Assembly: GCF_000282375.1 (NCBI RefSeq)
Contig: NZ_AKJK01000061.1
Span: forward strand, 35,399 to 99,398
Origin: Pseudomonas sp. GM50
GTDB taxonomy: Bacteria > Pseudomonadota > Gammaproteobacteria > Pseudomonadales > Pseudomonadaceae
Direction of reading: 5' to 3'
DNA: 64,000 bases
Below are positions 8,413-17,355 of the stretch, piece after piece. Numbering within the stretch: the stretch's first letter is position 1; each line of letters begins with the position of its first letter. The notes below the pieces were generated by a model. It was not told the origin of the DNA, did not search any database, and saw only the letters and a list, made by a program, of their open reading frames with translations. Position numbers and translations under genes: made by a program.

Positions 8413-9510
8413 TCAGATCAGTTTGATACGGCCGGGATAAGCGATGTTTCGCGGGCGGGTTTCGCCCGAGAAATTGCCGATATTGCCGATGTAGGTATCG
8501 GAGTCGAATGCCGGGTTGGGGTACGTCGTCGCGATCGTTCCACTGGTTGGGTAAAAATTGACGTCGGTTGAAGCATTCCAGACGCCATCCGGAATCGCAG
8601 GTGCCGGACGGAAGGAAGAACCCGTACCGGTTGGCAGATAGTGGTTGTGGCTTTGCAAGGAATGCCCCTGAAGGCTGCCCACACTACGCCCGACATCCAG
8701 ACCTCTGGACTCATCAAGCACACGCAGAAACTCGCCACGTACTTCCGGAATGCGAAAGTTCAGCGCGCCATCGCCACTGCTCCATCCACCCTCCCTGCCC
8801 GCACGACCGGCTTCGGTGGTCAGCGCCCCTGAGGACTGGGCAAAATCCCATAGCCAGGGCCATTCGCTACGCAACAACAGACTGCCATTCAGCGCTCCGT
8901 AACCGCCCGGACTGATCAGCACAGTCGTGTCCAACACCTGCCGCCCGAGAGGGGTGGCATCATGCCGCCCGACCGGCCACCAGTTGCCATCACCAGTACT
9001 GCGTAAATGCCACCAGTCACCGCTCCCCATCAACACCAGAAAGGGATAGCCGGACGGCGAGAGTTGGGTATGAAATCGAATGCGATCCGTGCCAGCGGCG
9101 CGGACGACAAGGCGATTGCCGCTGTTATCCACACGACGAAGAATAACGTCGCGCACGCCAAGTCCAGCATTTGCCGTGGGCAGAGTGACCGTCATGACAC
9201 CGGGGCTGCCGTCAATCAGCACAAGACCGAGTTCTTGCTCACTCAGTGCCTTGGATGCACTGAGTCGAGTCACCACCGAACGCATCGGGCTGGTCGTGCC
9301 GACAATCACCTGGATGGCCTTGAGCAACTGGCTGGTATCCGCTTCAGAGGCAACCAGCCCGCCGCCTTCGATCACACTCACAATCTCTTGGGTGACGCTG
9401 TTGCCCCAGACAGCCGGAATCAACGATCCCGGCGTCCCGGCCACCGGGTTTTCATCGACAAACTGGCCATTCACCAATCCGACGCTGGGTACACTTTTTG
9501 GATAATCCAT
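8413..9510 (-). CDS. Tailocin 2 tail fibre 3, tail-collar type
   Basis: 365 residues. The anchor domain (MDYPKSVPSVGLVNGQFVDE, PGSLIPAVWGN) is followed by a beta-rich segment and a phage tail-collar region (about 180-290) with FRIPEVRGEFLRVLDESRG, ending GETRPRNIAYP.RIKLI as in many Stf/H-type fibres. It is the longest of the fibres beside fibre 1 and the only collar-type one in tailocin 2. Partner chaperone is downstream at 7839-8405. Confidence 0.87.
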   Translation of the reverse strand: MDYPKSVPSVGLVNGQFVDENPVAGTPGSLIPAVWGNSVTQEIVSVIEGGGLVASEADTSQLLKAIQVIVGTTSPMRSVVTRLSASKALSEQELGLVLIDGSPGVMTVTLPTANAGLGVRDVILRRVDNSGNRLVVRAAGTDRIRFHTQLSPSGYPFLVLMGSGDWWHLRSTGDGNWWPVGRHDATPLGRQVLDTTVLISPGGYGALNGSLLLRSEWPWLWDFAQSSGALTTEAGRAGREGGWSSGDGALNFRIPEVRGEFLRVLDESRGLDVGRSVGSLQGHSLQSHNHYLPTGTGSSFRPAPAIPDGVWNASTDVNFYPTSGTIATTYPNPAFDSDTYIGNIGNFSGETRPRNIAYPGRIKLI

Positions 9511-9545
9511 ATTTCAATCCTTTACGCGGAACATTCGATATCCGT

Positions 9546-9968
9546 TCAGTCAACCAACCAGGCAGGCCTTTTCGGTCGAGAACGTTTCGAAGGAAACTTC
9601 TTCGCCTGAGGCCACTTGCGCAGCGCCTGCAGATAAACAAGAAGCTCTTGATATTCACTGTCGGAAAGCGTGGTGGTCTTCATCAGTTCCACCTCATCCC
9701 GATGTCGGTCGCGTAGCCAGACCACGCGGTCAAACGCTTGATCCCGCCACGCCTTTGCTTCCTGCGAAAGTTCTTCATCCGACAAGGGGGCAAGTTCAAC
9801 CAGAACCGGCAAGCCTTCATCATCATGAGCTCTCGCGGTTCCCGCCTTTGGATTGGCGATCACTGCGTCATAACGCTCGTTGTCAATTTCAACGGCATCG
9901 TCAGGAAGACTTGTGTGATAACCCGCCAGGTAGGTGTTGCCGGTAGTGCGGCTATAAAATCTCTTCAT
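9546..9968 (-). CDS. Tail-fibre assembly chaperone of fibre 4
   Basis: 140 residues, starting 1 base after the fibre 4 stop. C-terminal pattern WRDQAFDRVVWL.DRH, TTLSDSEYQELLVYLQALRKWP, FP, ending RPAWLVD, clearly paralogous to the protein at 6450-6893. Probably chaperones fibre 4. Confidence 0.85.
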   Translation of the reverse strand: MKRFYSRTTGNTYLAGYHTSLPDDAVEIDNERYDAVIANPKAGTARAHDDEGLPVLVELAPLSDEELSQEAKAWRDQAFDRVVWLRDRHRDEVELMKTTTLSDSEYQELLVYLQALRKWPQAKKFPSKRSRPKRPAWLVD

Positions 9969-9969
9969 C

Positions 9970-10701
9970 TCAGTTACCCACGCTCAAGACACTGACCCAA
10001 CCAGTGCCGCCGGAATTACTCATGACCTGCACTTGGCTGGCATCCAAGTAAGTCACCAAGGGCGGTGTGGTGATATCGAGGAACGGCGCATTACCGGATG
10101 ACGAATAACCGGCCCAAGCGCCACGACATTGATTTTTAAAGGCCAGCGGCCACGGTTTGGATACATAACCGTTGTTGACGGCGATAGGGACCAGCACCCA
10201 CTGAATCATGAAACCACCCAGCCAACTCGGAAACGCGATGTAGCCGTTATCCGCAAAGCTGTAGGAAACCCCGAACGTCAGTTTTTTCGGAGTAACGATC
10301 GTAGTGTTATCGACAGCCGCATCGACCTGGGCCTGAGTCGAAATACGTGCCCAGCCGAACACGGACTCTGTGGCCTGTAGCAACTTTTTCTCTATCGCTT
10401 GAAAGACACGGATGGGCGTCATCAGTTTGTTGCCGCTTACACCGGATTCGGCCTCTTCCTTGCTCGCCAGAGAGTCGCTTTTGTTCTTCTCGACAATCGC
10501 TGAAATCGCCGCTTTAAGCTGAGCACTATCGTTTTCGTCCGGGACAATGCCAGCGCCGATAATCGCATTCACTATTTCATCCGTGACGTTGTTGCCCCAC
10601 CTCGCCGGAATCAACGACCCCGGCGTCCCGGTCAACGGGTTCTCATCCACAAACTTCCCATTCACCAACCCGGCGCTGGGCACACTTTTCGGATAATCCA
10701 T
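9970..10701 (-). CDS. Tailocin 2 tail fibre 4, short gp53-like form
   Basis: 243 residues, the shortest fibre. The anchor (MDYPKSVPSAGLVNGKFVDE, PGSLIPARWGN) and a helical segment with KKLTFGVS lead into a compact gp53-like C-terminal domain (FPSWLGGFMIQW). It is the first fibre gene after the baseplate genes, 11 bases from gp48, and so the most promoter-proximal of the four. Confidence 0.87.
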   Translation of the reverse strand: MDYPKSVPSAGLVNGKFVDENPLTGTPGSLIPARWGNNVTDEIVNAIIGAGIVPDENDSAQLKAAISAIVEKNKSDSLASKEEAESGVSGNKLMTPIRVFQAIEKKLLQATESVFGWARISTQAQVDAAVDNTTIVTPKKLTFGVSYSFADNGYIAFPSWLGGFMIQWVLVPIAVNNGYVSKPWPLAFKNQCRGAWAGYSSSGNAPFLDITTPPLVTYLDASQVQVMSNSGGTGWVSVLSVGN

Positions 10702-10712
10702 CTCTCTATTCC

Positions 10713-11318
10713 CTAGTCATAATTGATGTGCACCTTGGTATGCGCCGGCGCGCTGCGGTGGATCAGGCATTCCAGTGCCGAGCCAGGGTTCACGCCGAAG
10801 CGCTCGCCCCAGTAACTAGCGCCAAAACGTCGTCCCAGCAGCAATCGCCCACCGGTGTTGAGCGTCCACATGAACTGCGCTTCCCAAGTGCCCCAGTGCG
10901 CCGCACCGAAACGCGAGCGCCCCATGCGCGGGGCTTCCAGTTCGGTGATGGTGGCGTTCGGGTAGCCCTGGCTTTTGGCAATCTCGAGGTAGTAGCCGAC
11001 GGCCTGGCTGCCGACCGCGAGCAGGCGTCGGCGTACTGCAAGACGGCGGTCGTCGAACAGTGGCGTGGCGCCCAGGCACGGGTCGGGCAGGTTCATCACC
11101 CGCTCCCAGTCGGGCACCAGTTCGCTGACGCCGGCCGGGTCCATTTCGTTGAGCAGGTCGGCGGCGCGGGCGTCGAGGCGGGCCAGTTCCTGGGCGACGC
11201 CGTCGAGCACTTCTTCAAGTTCCGGCACCCGCTCAGGGTCCCAGGCCGGGCCGCTGGGCAGCAGGCTGCGCAGTTGGGCGTGGTATTGCGCGGCGGTTCT
11301 TATGCCCCCCATACGCAA
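10713..11318 (-). CDS. Tailocin 2 baseplate-wedge protein, Mu gp48-like (DUF2313/YmfQ)
   Basis: 201 residues of the YmfQ/DUF2313 family, equivalent to P2 gpI or Mu gp48, which links the baseplate wedge to the fibre. Recognised by the N-terminal LRSLLPSGPAWDPERVPELEE segment and a C-terminal FGAAHWGTWEAQFMW, ERFGVNPGSALECLI pattern. Start overlaps the end of the gp47-like gene by 19 bases, or 13 if the internal ATG at 11312 is used. Confidence 0.88.
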   Translation of the reverse strand: MRMGGIRTAAQYHAQLRSLLPSGPAWDPERVPELEEVLDGVAQELARLDARAADLLNEMDPAGVSELVPDWERVMNLPDPCLGATPLFDDRRLAVRRRLLAVGSQAVGYYLEIAKSQGYPNATITELEAPRMGRSRFGAAHWGTWEAQFMWTLNTGGRLLLGRRFGASYWGERFGVNPGSALECLIHRSAPAHTKVHINYD

Positions 11319-12343
11319 CCTCCAAAGGTCAGCAGCTCATTGCGCTCGGTTTCGACATCAGCGACAGGCGAGGTGAGTACGTGGTCGTTTTCGCCGCTGG
11401 TGCTGCTGATCGCTTCACGGATGTGACTGATCAACAACTTCTGGCCGAGGTCTGCTTCACGGTTATGCAGGTCGCGCAGCTGCGCTTCGACGGCGGCGCG
11501 TATGGCGGTGGTGTCGGGAGTCAGCGTCAGGTGATAGACCACTGGCACCTGGACCGGTCGCTGCACATTCACCTCGGCGGTGACCGGGCGCAGAGGCTCG
11601 ATGTAGGCCTGGACTTCGGCGAGTTGTTCGTCGTTCGGCACTGGTTGCGGGTCGTCGTCACGCATGATGAACAGGCTGACTGTACCCGGTCCCAACAAAC
11701 CGCCACGGCACCAGACACGGGTCACGCCGGGGCATTCCAGGGCCCAGGTTTCATAGTCTTGCGCCGAACCGCCATGAGGGATGATGCGGTAGGAGCGGAT
11801 CACCCGCGAACGCAGCGACTCCAGGCTTTCCCGCGCCACACCGCCGCTGAGCCCCGGCGCCAGCACCGTGAAGCTATTACCGACAATGCCGGCAATCGGC
11901 TGCACCGGAATCAACGTCATGCCAGCCTCGGCGTTGCCCAGGCTGCCGGCCTCGAGCGCGGCGATGGTGGTGCTGTTGAGGCCGTTGCTGGTGGTGCGCG
12001 CGGCGGTCACTTTGTAGGTGCGACCGTCGCTCGATTGCAGCAGGGTGTCGACGTCCAGCACGGCACCGGCGCTGGCGGTAAAGCTGACGCTGCCGCTGGC
12101 CGCTTGCGCGGGTTTGCGCGGCTGGTTCAGACGCAGTGCGGCGATCCGTTCCAGGGTCGATTCATCGGCCTTGTCCGGGAGGATCTGCTCGGCGATCCAG
12201 TCCAGATAGCCATACAGGCCATAGGCGGCGCCACCGAGGGTGCGGGCCAGCACTTGCGCATCGGACTGGCGCAGCGAATCGCTGGCCAGGTCGCTTTGGG
12301 TGCGTTTGATCAGCACCGGCAGCGAAGGGGTTTCAAACGGCAT
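11300..12343 (-). CDS. Tailocin 2 baseplate J-like protein (Mu gp47-like)
   Basis: 347 residues of the baseplate_J superfamily, the main wedge subunit. Typical elements are LERIAALRLNQPRKPAQAAS near residue 70, the AGIVGNSFTVL.PG stretch, and the PHGGSAQDYETWALECPGVTRVW motif around 190-210. It overlaps the gp46-like gene by 11 bases. This is the second J protein in the window; the P2-type one is at 30017. Confidence 0.93.
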   Translation of the reverse strand: MPFETPSLPVLIKRTQSDLASDSLRQSDAQVLARTLGGAAYGLYGYLDWIAEQILPDKADESTLERIAALRLNQPRKPAQAASGSVSFTASAGAVLDVDTLLQSSDGRTYKVTAARTTSNGLNSTTIAALEAGSLGNAEAGMTLIPVQPIAGIVGNSFTVLAPGLSGGVARESLESLRSRVIRSYRIIPHGGSAQDYETWALECPGVTRVWCRGGLLGPGTVSLFIMRDDDPQPVPNDEQLAEVQAYIEPLRPVTAEVNVQRPVQVPVVYHLTLTPDTTAIRAAVEAQLRDLHNREADLGQKLLISHIREAISSTSGENDHVLTSPVADVETERNELLTFGGCVWGA

Positions 12344-12734
12344 AGATCACCTGCCAACTGTTATCGGGGTTGATGTCCAGGCGCTCGCCGTCGGCCAGGG
12401 TCAGGACCGTGCGCAGGTTCAGGCGCTGGGCGTCGAGGCGTTCGCTGATGATGTCGATGGCGCTGCAATGGCCGTCATCGATCAGCCATTGCAGGGCTTC
12501 GCGGGCATAGAACTCGGCGTCCATCTGGGTCTGTCGGGTCAGTTTGACCCGGCGCAACAGCCACAGCCGCGAACCGATGCGGTCGTCGGCAACGGTAGGA
12601 AACGTGTCGCCCCACCAACCGAAACGCTCTTCGTCATCGAGGGCATCGTCATCGGCGGCGCGGCGCCAGGTGAACAGGCTGATCAGCACTGAACGGGTCA
12701 GTGCGGCGTGGAGTTTTTGGCTGATCAACATCAC
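12333..12734 (-). CDS. Tailocin 2 Mu GP46-family baseplate protein
   Basis: 133 residues of the phage GP46/W-like family, a gp25-type wedge component. FGWWGDTFP and the DRIGSRLWLLRR segment are characteristic. The GTG at 12734 overlaps the preceding stop as GTGA; an ATG one codon later is equally possible. Confidence 0.88.
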   Translation of the reverse strand: MMLISQKLHAALTRSVLISLFTWRRAADDDALDDEERFGWWGDTFPTVADDRIGSRLWLLRRVKLTRQTQMDAEFYAREALQWLIDDGHCSAIDIISERLDAQRLNLRTVLTLADGERLDINPDNSWQVIYAV

Positions 12735-13240
12735 TGCCCTCCTGCCGGTACGCCGGTCTGGCCGTTGCCCGCTTGAACGCCGACATGCACGTGTTTGATC
12801 TGGCTGATGCCGCCGGCAATCTGGTCGCCCTGGGAGACAATCTTGCCGGTCTGGTTGATGACCGGCGTGTCGATGTTCACCGCACTGCTGGCGCGGATAT
12901 TGAGCGTGGCGGTTTCGATGTCGATGACCCGCCCGCGCTTGAAGTGAATTTTGTCGCCTTCGTCGGTGTAGATCGCCACTTCGCCGGCGGCCAGGGACTG
13001 GAGGCGATAGCGACGGTCGGCGACCACCAGCACGATGGCGTGGGAACGGTCACCGCCCAGGAACGTGGCGACACCTTCGGCGCCGGCCAGTGGGTTGCTG
13101 GTGAAACCGTAGGGTTCGAAGTGCTCCATGTCGTCGTTCACTTCGCCGGCGGTGAGGCGCATTTGCAGCGATTGAAGCTTGGTGGCCGAGTTGGCGAGCA
13201 CGACAGTGCCGCGCGCCAGGAGGCGTGTCAGTAGGCTCAT
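12731..13240 (-). CDS. Tailocin 2 baseplate assembly/spike protein (Mu gp45, V-like)
   Basis: 169 residues of the gpV/gp45 group, forming the membrane-piercing spike on the tail axis. An N-terminal OB-like part (about 10-85, with DDMEHFEPYGFTSNP) is followed by repetitive beta structure suited to a trimeric beta-helix (INTPVINQTGKIVSQGD) and a C-terminal HVHVGVQAGNGQTG, where HxH may bind the metal ion seen in related spikes. ATG at 13240 has AGGA just upstream; the frame extends further but into a REPIN. Confidence 0.88.
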   Translation of the reverse strand: MSLLTRLLARGTVVLANSATKLQSLQMRLTAGEVNDDMEHFEPYGFTSNPLAGAEGVATFLGGDRSHAIVLVVADRRYRLQSLAAGEVAIYTDEGDKIHFKRGRVIDIETATLNIRASSAVNIDTPVINQTGKIVSQGDQIAGGISQIKHVHVGVQAGNGQTGVPAGGQ

Positions 13241-13278
13241 TGGGAGTCCTTCAATGATCAGGTCGAACGCGGATAACT

Positions 13279-13366
13279 GTGGGAGCGAGCCTGCTCGCGA
13301 TAGCGATCTGTCAGTCAATATCAAAGGTGAATGTCAGACCGTAATCGCGAGCAGGCTCGCTCCCAC
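13279..13366. repeat. REPIN (paired inverted REP sequences)
   Basis: A 22-base REP (GTGGGAGCGAGCCTGCTCGC, then GA) at 13279-13300 and its inverted copy at 13345-13366, separated by 44 bases containing the CAGTCAA motif common to the other copies. It lies in the only sizeable gap inside the tailocin 2 baseplate block. Confidence 0.9.
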
Positions 13367-13419
13367 ATTGAATCGCCGTCGTTCACAACATGGGTATGCA
13401 CATAAGGTGCGCGTCGGGC

Positions 13420-14463
13420 TCAGGTTTTCTTCGGGGGCTCGGGATTGGCGTCGAAGGTATGCGGCGGTGCGACTTGCAAGGTGGTGACCGAGCCTTGCGC
13501 CGATAGCGAGTAGGTCACCTTCGAGATCAACATGTCGTCATCGAACCCGAGTACCGGATCCTTGACCCTGACCAGCGTGTTGTGGCGCCACAAGTCTCCA
13601 TTGGATTGTCGCCAGCCTTGCACCTGGTAAGTGGTGGTCAACGCTTTGCCCACACGGGTGGTAGCTTCCCAGTTGGCCCGTTGCAACGCGAGTTCGGGAG
13701 TGATCTGCATGCCTTCGTTGATCACCGTGACCCGCCGACGTTTGTAGCCCAGGTCGGCGGACACCGATTCAACCTCGCTGACCGCTGCCCCGCTCTTCTT
13801 GTCGGTGCCCTTGTGCTGGCCGATTACCCGGTATTCAGAGAACACCTGGCTGTAATCCATCGGCGCGTTGGCCGACAGAATATTTTTGCCCAACTCCAGC
13901 GCATCGCTGGCCCGGCCACCACTGCCAGGCCGGGCCAGCACCAGCCGCCCCTGGGCATCATCGGTAGAAAATACCCGGAACAAGGTCAGCAAGCGGTCGA
14001 TGGATTGAAACACCGTTTCCCCCGGCACGATGGTGTGACTGCTGAGCCGGGCGGTCTCGGGAATTTCGCTGACCACAAAGACCTTGTAGGTGATCGCCAG
14101 CGCTTCGACGATGCTCAACAGCGATTGCTCATGCCATTGGTTCGGGCGGTTGGTCGCGGCGCAATCCACCAGATCCTGGGTGCAGGAACTGCCTTCGATG
14201 TTGAGGCTGATCTGCCGTCCGTCATAACTGATCGGGGCCTTGAACACATACCCGGTCAGCACCAGATCCTGACCGATGCGCACTTCACAGGCGTCACCGG
14301 GCTGGATCCGTTTGTCCACGGTCTGCCCCGGCCATTGCCAGGTGATGTTGAGTTTAAAGGTGCGGAACTGACGCTCCAGATCCGCAGTGATTTCCACGCT
14401 TTTCCAGCCACCGTATTCCAGGCCGCCGACCGTCAGGGTGACCCGGTTATCCATGTCGTTCAT
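13420..14463 (-). CDS. Tailocin 2 baseplate hub (Mu gp44/P-like, late-control-D superfamily)
   Basis: 347 residues, beginning VTLTVGGLEYGGWKSVEITADL as in the Mu gp44-like family, which folds like half of T4 gp27 and forms the trimeric hub between tube and spike. DACEVRIG.DLVLTGYV and the GWRQSNGDLWRHNTLVRVKDP segment are typical. This family also resembles type VI VgrG; the surrounding tail genes decide the call. A REPIN separates it from gp45. Confidence 0.88.
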   Translation of the reverse strand: MNDMDNRVTLTVGGLEYGGWKSVEITADLERQFRTFKLNITWQWPGQTVDKRIQPGDACEVRIGQDLVLTGYVFKAPISYDGRQISLNIEGSSCTQDLVDCAATNRPNQWHEQSLLSIVEALAITYKVFVVSEIPETARLSSHTIVPGETVFQSIDRLLTLFRVFSTDDAQGRLVLARPGSGGRASDALELGKNILSANAPMDYSQVFSEYRVIGQHKGTDKKSGAAVSEVESVSADLGYKRRRVTVINEGMQITPELALQRANWEATTRVGKALTTTYQVQGWRQSNGDLWRHNTLVRVKDPVLGFDDDMLISKVTYSLSAQGSVTTLQVAPPHTFDANPEPPKKT

Positions 14464-14466
14464 GGT

Positions 14467-15705
14467 TCACTTCCCGGAAACTTTCACATCGTTGGGCGGC
14501 AGGAACAACGGATGGGCAACACCGTTGCGTTGAGTCACTTCCGTGACCCGCGTGGCATCGGCAAATTGCCGATAGGCCACGACGACGGCAGGCAAGCTCT
14601 CCTGAAAGGATTTACTGACCAGCCGCACGCCGGACGACGCCACCGCTTTGAGGTGCGCATTCAACGTCTGCTTCACATCATTGATGGCCTGATAGTGCGC
14701 GGGGCTGGCCTTGTTCAGTGCCAGTTGGATCGCTTCGTTCAACTCCTTTTGCAACAACTGCAAATCGTCGGTGACCGGCACTTCCTGACGGGTGACCGGC
14801 TGCAGCGTCTGATGATCCAGCGACGGCTGCGACGTCAGTTTCACCGGCGTCGACGCCACCGGCATCGAGGCGACCCATTGCGCCACCTTCACCAGCAGCG
14901 TGTCTTGCACCAGATCGGCCATGGCTTGCGCCGCCGCCGTGGTGTCCTTGCCGGTGGTGAGCTTTGGTGCATCAGCCTTGCGGATGGCTTCGATCTGCTG
15001 GGAAACGTTGGCAATCACGCCACGATAGCCCTCCTTCGCGAAGTCCTTGAGTTCCTGGATGTCGCCGAGCAATCCCTTGAATTCCGCCGCCACTTCCTTG
15101 GGCAACTCCTTGACCGCCTTGACCAGCTCGCTGATCTGCCGGTACTCCTCGATCAACGGTTTGAGCTGTTCCTGGATCACTTCATAGACCCCGGTCAGGC
15201 TGTTGCGCAGATTGGCGATGCCGATCCGCGCGGCCTTGATCAGGGTCATGGCCTGTTCGAAACGCGCCACCGCCGAGCCCAGCAGCGTGTCCGCCGATGA
15301 CAGCAGCACCTTTTGCGTGCTGACCGTGGCCGTCGGAAATTGCAGGGGTTGATCGGGGTAGAACTTCAGGGCAAAGGTCACCAGCCCGCCGTCCTGGCGG
15401 GTGTGGGTCATGTCGCATTCACCGACCTTGACTTGCATCCGCCCCAACCACGGGTGGACCAGTTCACCACTGCCCTGCTCCAACGCCTTGAGCAACTTGT
15501 CGCGCTGCTCCAGGCAATCGGCGCCGACGATGAATGCCGTCAGGTCGTGGATCTTCGCCTGCTGCCCAAGGCCCTCGAAAAACGGCTGGTCACGTTGTGG
15601 ATACTCATGCAACTGGCCCTTGTGGCCGACCGGGGTTTTCGCCTGATCGACCCAAAAACCGACACCCCGAAAGGATGCCGGCAACAAACGGTCACGCCAG
15701 TTCAT
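14467..15705 (-). CDS. Tailocin 2 DNA-circularization-N family tail protein (Mu gp43-like)
   Basis: 412 residues. The N-terminal segment (MNWRDRLLPASFRGVGFWVD, HEYP.RD.PF.E.LG) is the 'DNA circularisation protein N-terminus' domain, despite its name a tail/baseplate component in Mu-like phages. The middle (about 135-260) is helical, with likely coiled coil, and could reach into the tube around the tape measure. It starts inside the end of the tape-measure gene (14-base overlap), showing tight translational coupling. Confidence 0.88.
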   Translation of the reverse strand: MNWRDRLLPASFRGVGFWVDQAKTPVGHKGQLHEYPQRDQPFFEGLGQQAKIHDLTAFIVGADCLEQRDKLLKALEQGSGELVHPWLGRMQVKVGECDMTHTRQDGGLVTFALKFYPDQPLQFPTATVSTQKVLLSSADTLLGSAVARFEQAMTLIKAARIGIANLRNSLTGVYEVIQEQLKPLIEEYRQISELVKAVKELPKEVAAEFKGLLGDIQELKDFAKEGYRGVIANVSQQIEAIRKADAPKLTTGKDTTAAAQAMADLVQDTLLVKVAQWVASMPVASTPVKLTSQPSLDHQTLQPVTRQEVPVTDDLQLLQKELNEAIQLALNKASPAHYQAINDVKQTLNAHLKAVASSGVRLVSKSFQESLPAVVVAYRQFADATRVTEVTQRNGVAHPLFLPPNDVKVSGK

Positions 15706-17194
15706 TGGAACCTCCCAGAGACAACGAGCGATAGCCGATGCGCGAATTGAGCGACAGCCCCGGTTGATTGGTTTGCGGTTGATCGGTGCGCAGCCCGGCC
15801 GGTGCGTTTTCGAAGCGCACGGTCAGGCCGCCTTCGAGTTGCGTGCGGTTATTGGCGGCGGTTTGCTGGATCAGGGTGCTTGAGGTTTGTGTCAGAGAAC
15901 CGGACTGCATTGGCGACTTGAGCGGCAAACTGCCGGGAGCCGTCAGCGCGCTTGAGGGTGGCTCGGAAACGTCACCAAAGAATGCCGCCGCAGGCGCAAA
16001 TTCACCCTTGCCTTCGGCATTGGTTTTCTTTTGCGCCTCGGTAAAGCCTTCTACCTTGCCGGTAATTTTGGCGATAAAACCACCAAAGCTCCCGCCCAGC
16101 ATCTCCTGGATCGGCGCCAGAATGGCCCGGAGCTTTTCCGCTTTTTCACTGAAAAACTGAACCACAGATGCCCATGTTTCGCTCAGTGCGTCCAAGGGCG
16201 ACCAAGTGAACAGGCCGCTGAGGTAGGAAAAGAACGCCTGCGCCCCAAGCTTGATTGACTCCCAGTAACCCGAGAACATGGCGGGCACCTGATCCCAAGC
16301 CGCGGTAATGGCGTCCAGTGGAACCCAGTCGAACATGCTGCGCAGTTTCTCCTTCACCGGCACGGTCAGTGCCATGAGCAGATCCCAGATGGCCGCAAAC
16401 AAACCGACAACGGCCCCCCAGTTGTTCAGGATCATTGCGTAGGGAGTCCAGGCAAACCACGCCTTGAGGAAATCGAATCCTGCGCTCACGACTGCCTTTA
16501 CTCGATCAAAAATATCCGAGAAAACTCCGCTGATCGGCAGCCAATAACTGACAACCTTTTGCCAGAGCCCGGCGAAGAACGTCGAAATCGGTTCCCAGTT
16601 GGCAATGATCAAACCAGCCGCCAGGGCGATACCCATGGCAATCAGCATGATCGGATTGGTCTTGAGCACCACGTTCATCAGATCGAACACTTGAGTCGCG
16701 CCGGTCACGGCGGTTTGCATCGCCGAGAACGCGATGGCACCTGCCGCCAGCCCTTCGACCAGCTTCGGGTTGTCATCGAGCAGACTGCCAAATCCAGCCA
16801 ACAAAGGTTGAAGACCTGCCGTTACCGTAGCGACGGCAGGCTGCAAGGCAGAGTTGGCCGCGACCGACACCTGCTCCATCGATCGACTGAACACATTCAT
16901 GTTTTGTGTAGCGCTTGCCGGCGCCTTCGGCAAATCAACGCCTTCGGCCGATTCGCTGACCTCGGTCAATTTGCCCTTGAACGCGTCGGATGCCTTGATG
17001 CCCTCCACAAATGGCGTGATCACGCTACCGCCCTTGAACAGACCGCTGATGTCCAGTTTGCCGAGGCCGGTCTGCTCCAGGTTTTTCTTGAAGCTCTCGA
17101 CCTTTGCCCGCAGAGCGCCGAGTTTGGGGGACAGTTCGTCGATGCCCGTGAGCAGCACCGAGGTTTTCTCTTTCTTTTCTGTGTCTGCCATCAC
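15692..17194 (-). CDS. Tailocin 2 tape-measure protein
   Basis: 500 residues. A helical, coiled-coil N terminus (about 15-60) leads to a hydrophobic middle with at least two likely membrane-spanning stretches near 165-215 (IMLIAMGIALAAGLIIANW), then Trp-rich repeats of the form W.P...W...P..F (about 220-345). It is the length ruler of the tail and at 500 residues is much shorter than its tailocin 1 counterpart (718). Start overlaps the chaperone-extension stop as ATGA. Confidence 0.9.
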   Translation of the reverse strand: MMADTEKKEKTSVLLTGIDELSPKLGALRAKVESFKKNLEQTGLGKLDISGLFKGGSVITPFVEGIKASDAFKGKLTEVSESAEGVDLPKAPASATQNMNVFSRSMEQVSVAANSALQPAVATVTAGLQPLLAGFGSLLDDNPKLVEGLAAGAIAFSAMQTAVTGATQVFDLMNVVLKTNPIMLIAMGIALAAGLIIANWEPISTFFAGLWQKVVSYWLPISGVFSDIFDRVKAVVSAGFDFLKAWFAWTPYAMILNNWGAVVGLFAAIWDLLMALTVPVKEKLRSMFDWVPLDAITAAWDQVPAMFSGYWESIKLGAQAFFSYLSGLFTWSPLDALSETWASVVQFFSEKAEKLRAILAPIQEMLGGSFGGFIAKITGKVEGFTEAQKKTNAEGKGEFAPAAAFFGDVSEPPSSALTAPGSLPLKSPMQSGSLTQTSSTLIQQTAANNRTQLEGGLTVRFENAPAGLRTDQPQTNQPGLSLNSRIGYRSLSLGGSNELA

Positions 17195-17355
17195 TGCACC
17201 TGCTGCATCGCATTGATCCGTTGCGCGTGCTCCAGTGATTCGCGGAGCACATCCAGTGGCCTGGCCATCATCTGTTCGGGGTCAACCTTCCAGAACCAGG
17301 CCAGGTCATAGGCGACTGCGATCAGGTCGGTGATGGCGCCGACGCCGCACTCATG
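17191..17355 (-). CDS. Tailocin 2 tail-assembly chaperone extension, made by -1 frameshift
   Basis: 54 residues (HECGVGAITDLIAVAYDLAW onward, then FWKVDPEQMMARPLDVL) with the look of the P2 E'/GpE-type extension. An ATG at 17376 exists, but it lies inside the upstream gene with no ribosome-binding site. The extension frame is exactly -1 relative to the 98-residue chaperone, and a T TTT TTC heptamer lies in register in the overlap. Slippage would give a fusion of about 142 residues. Its stop overlaps the tape-measure start, matching phage gpG-GT, P2 E-E' and Mu gp41-gp42. Confidence 0.85.
   Translation of the reverse strand, partial: HECGVGAITDLIAVAYDLAWFWKVDPEQMMARPLDVLRESLEHAQRINAMQQVQ

Noticed and set aside
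4929..10701. Invertible (phase-variable) fibre cassette
   Set aside because: All fibre modules face the same way, and no invertase or inverted recombination sites were seen; only direct recombination between anchors remains possible.
13420..14463. Type VI secretion VgrG or a Photorhabdus-type injection system
   Set aside because: The hub protein resembles VgrG, but no TssB/C, TssM, ClpV or toxin payload gene is present; surrounding genes are phage baseplate, fibre and lysis genes.
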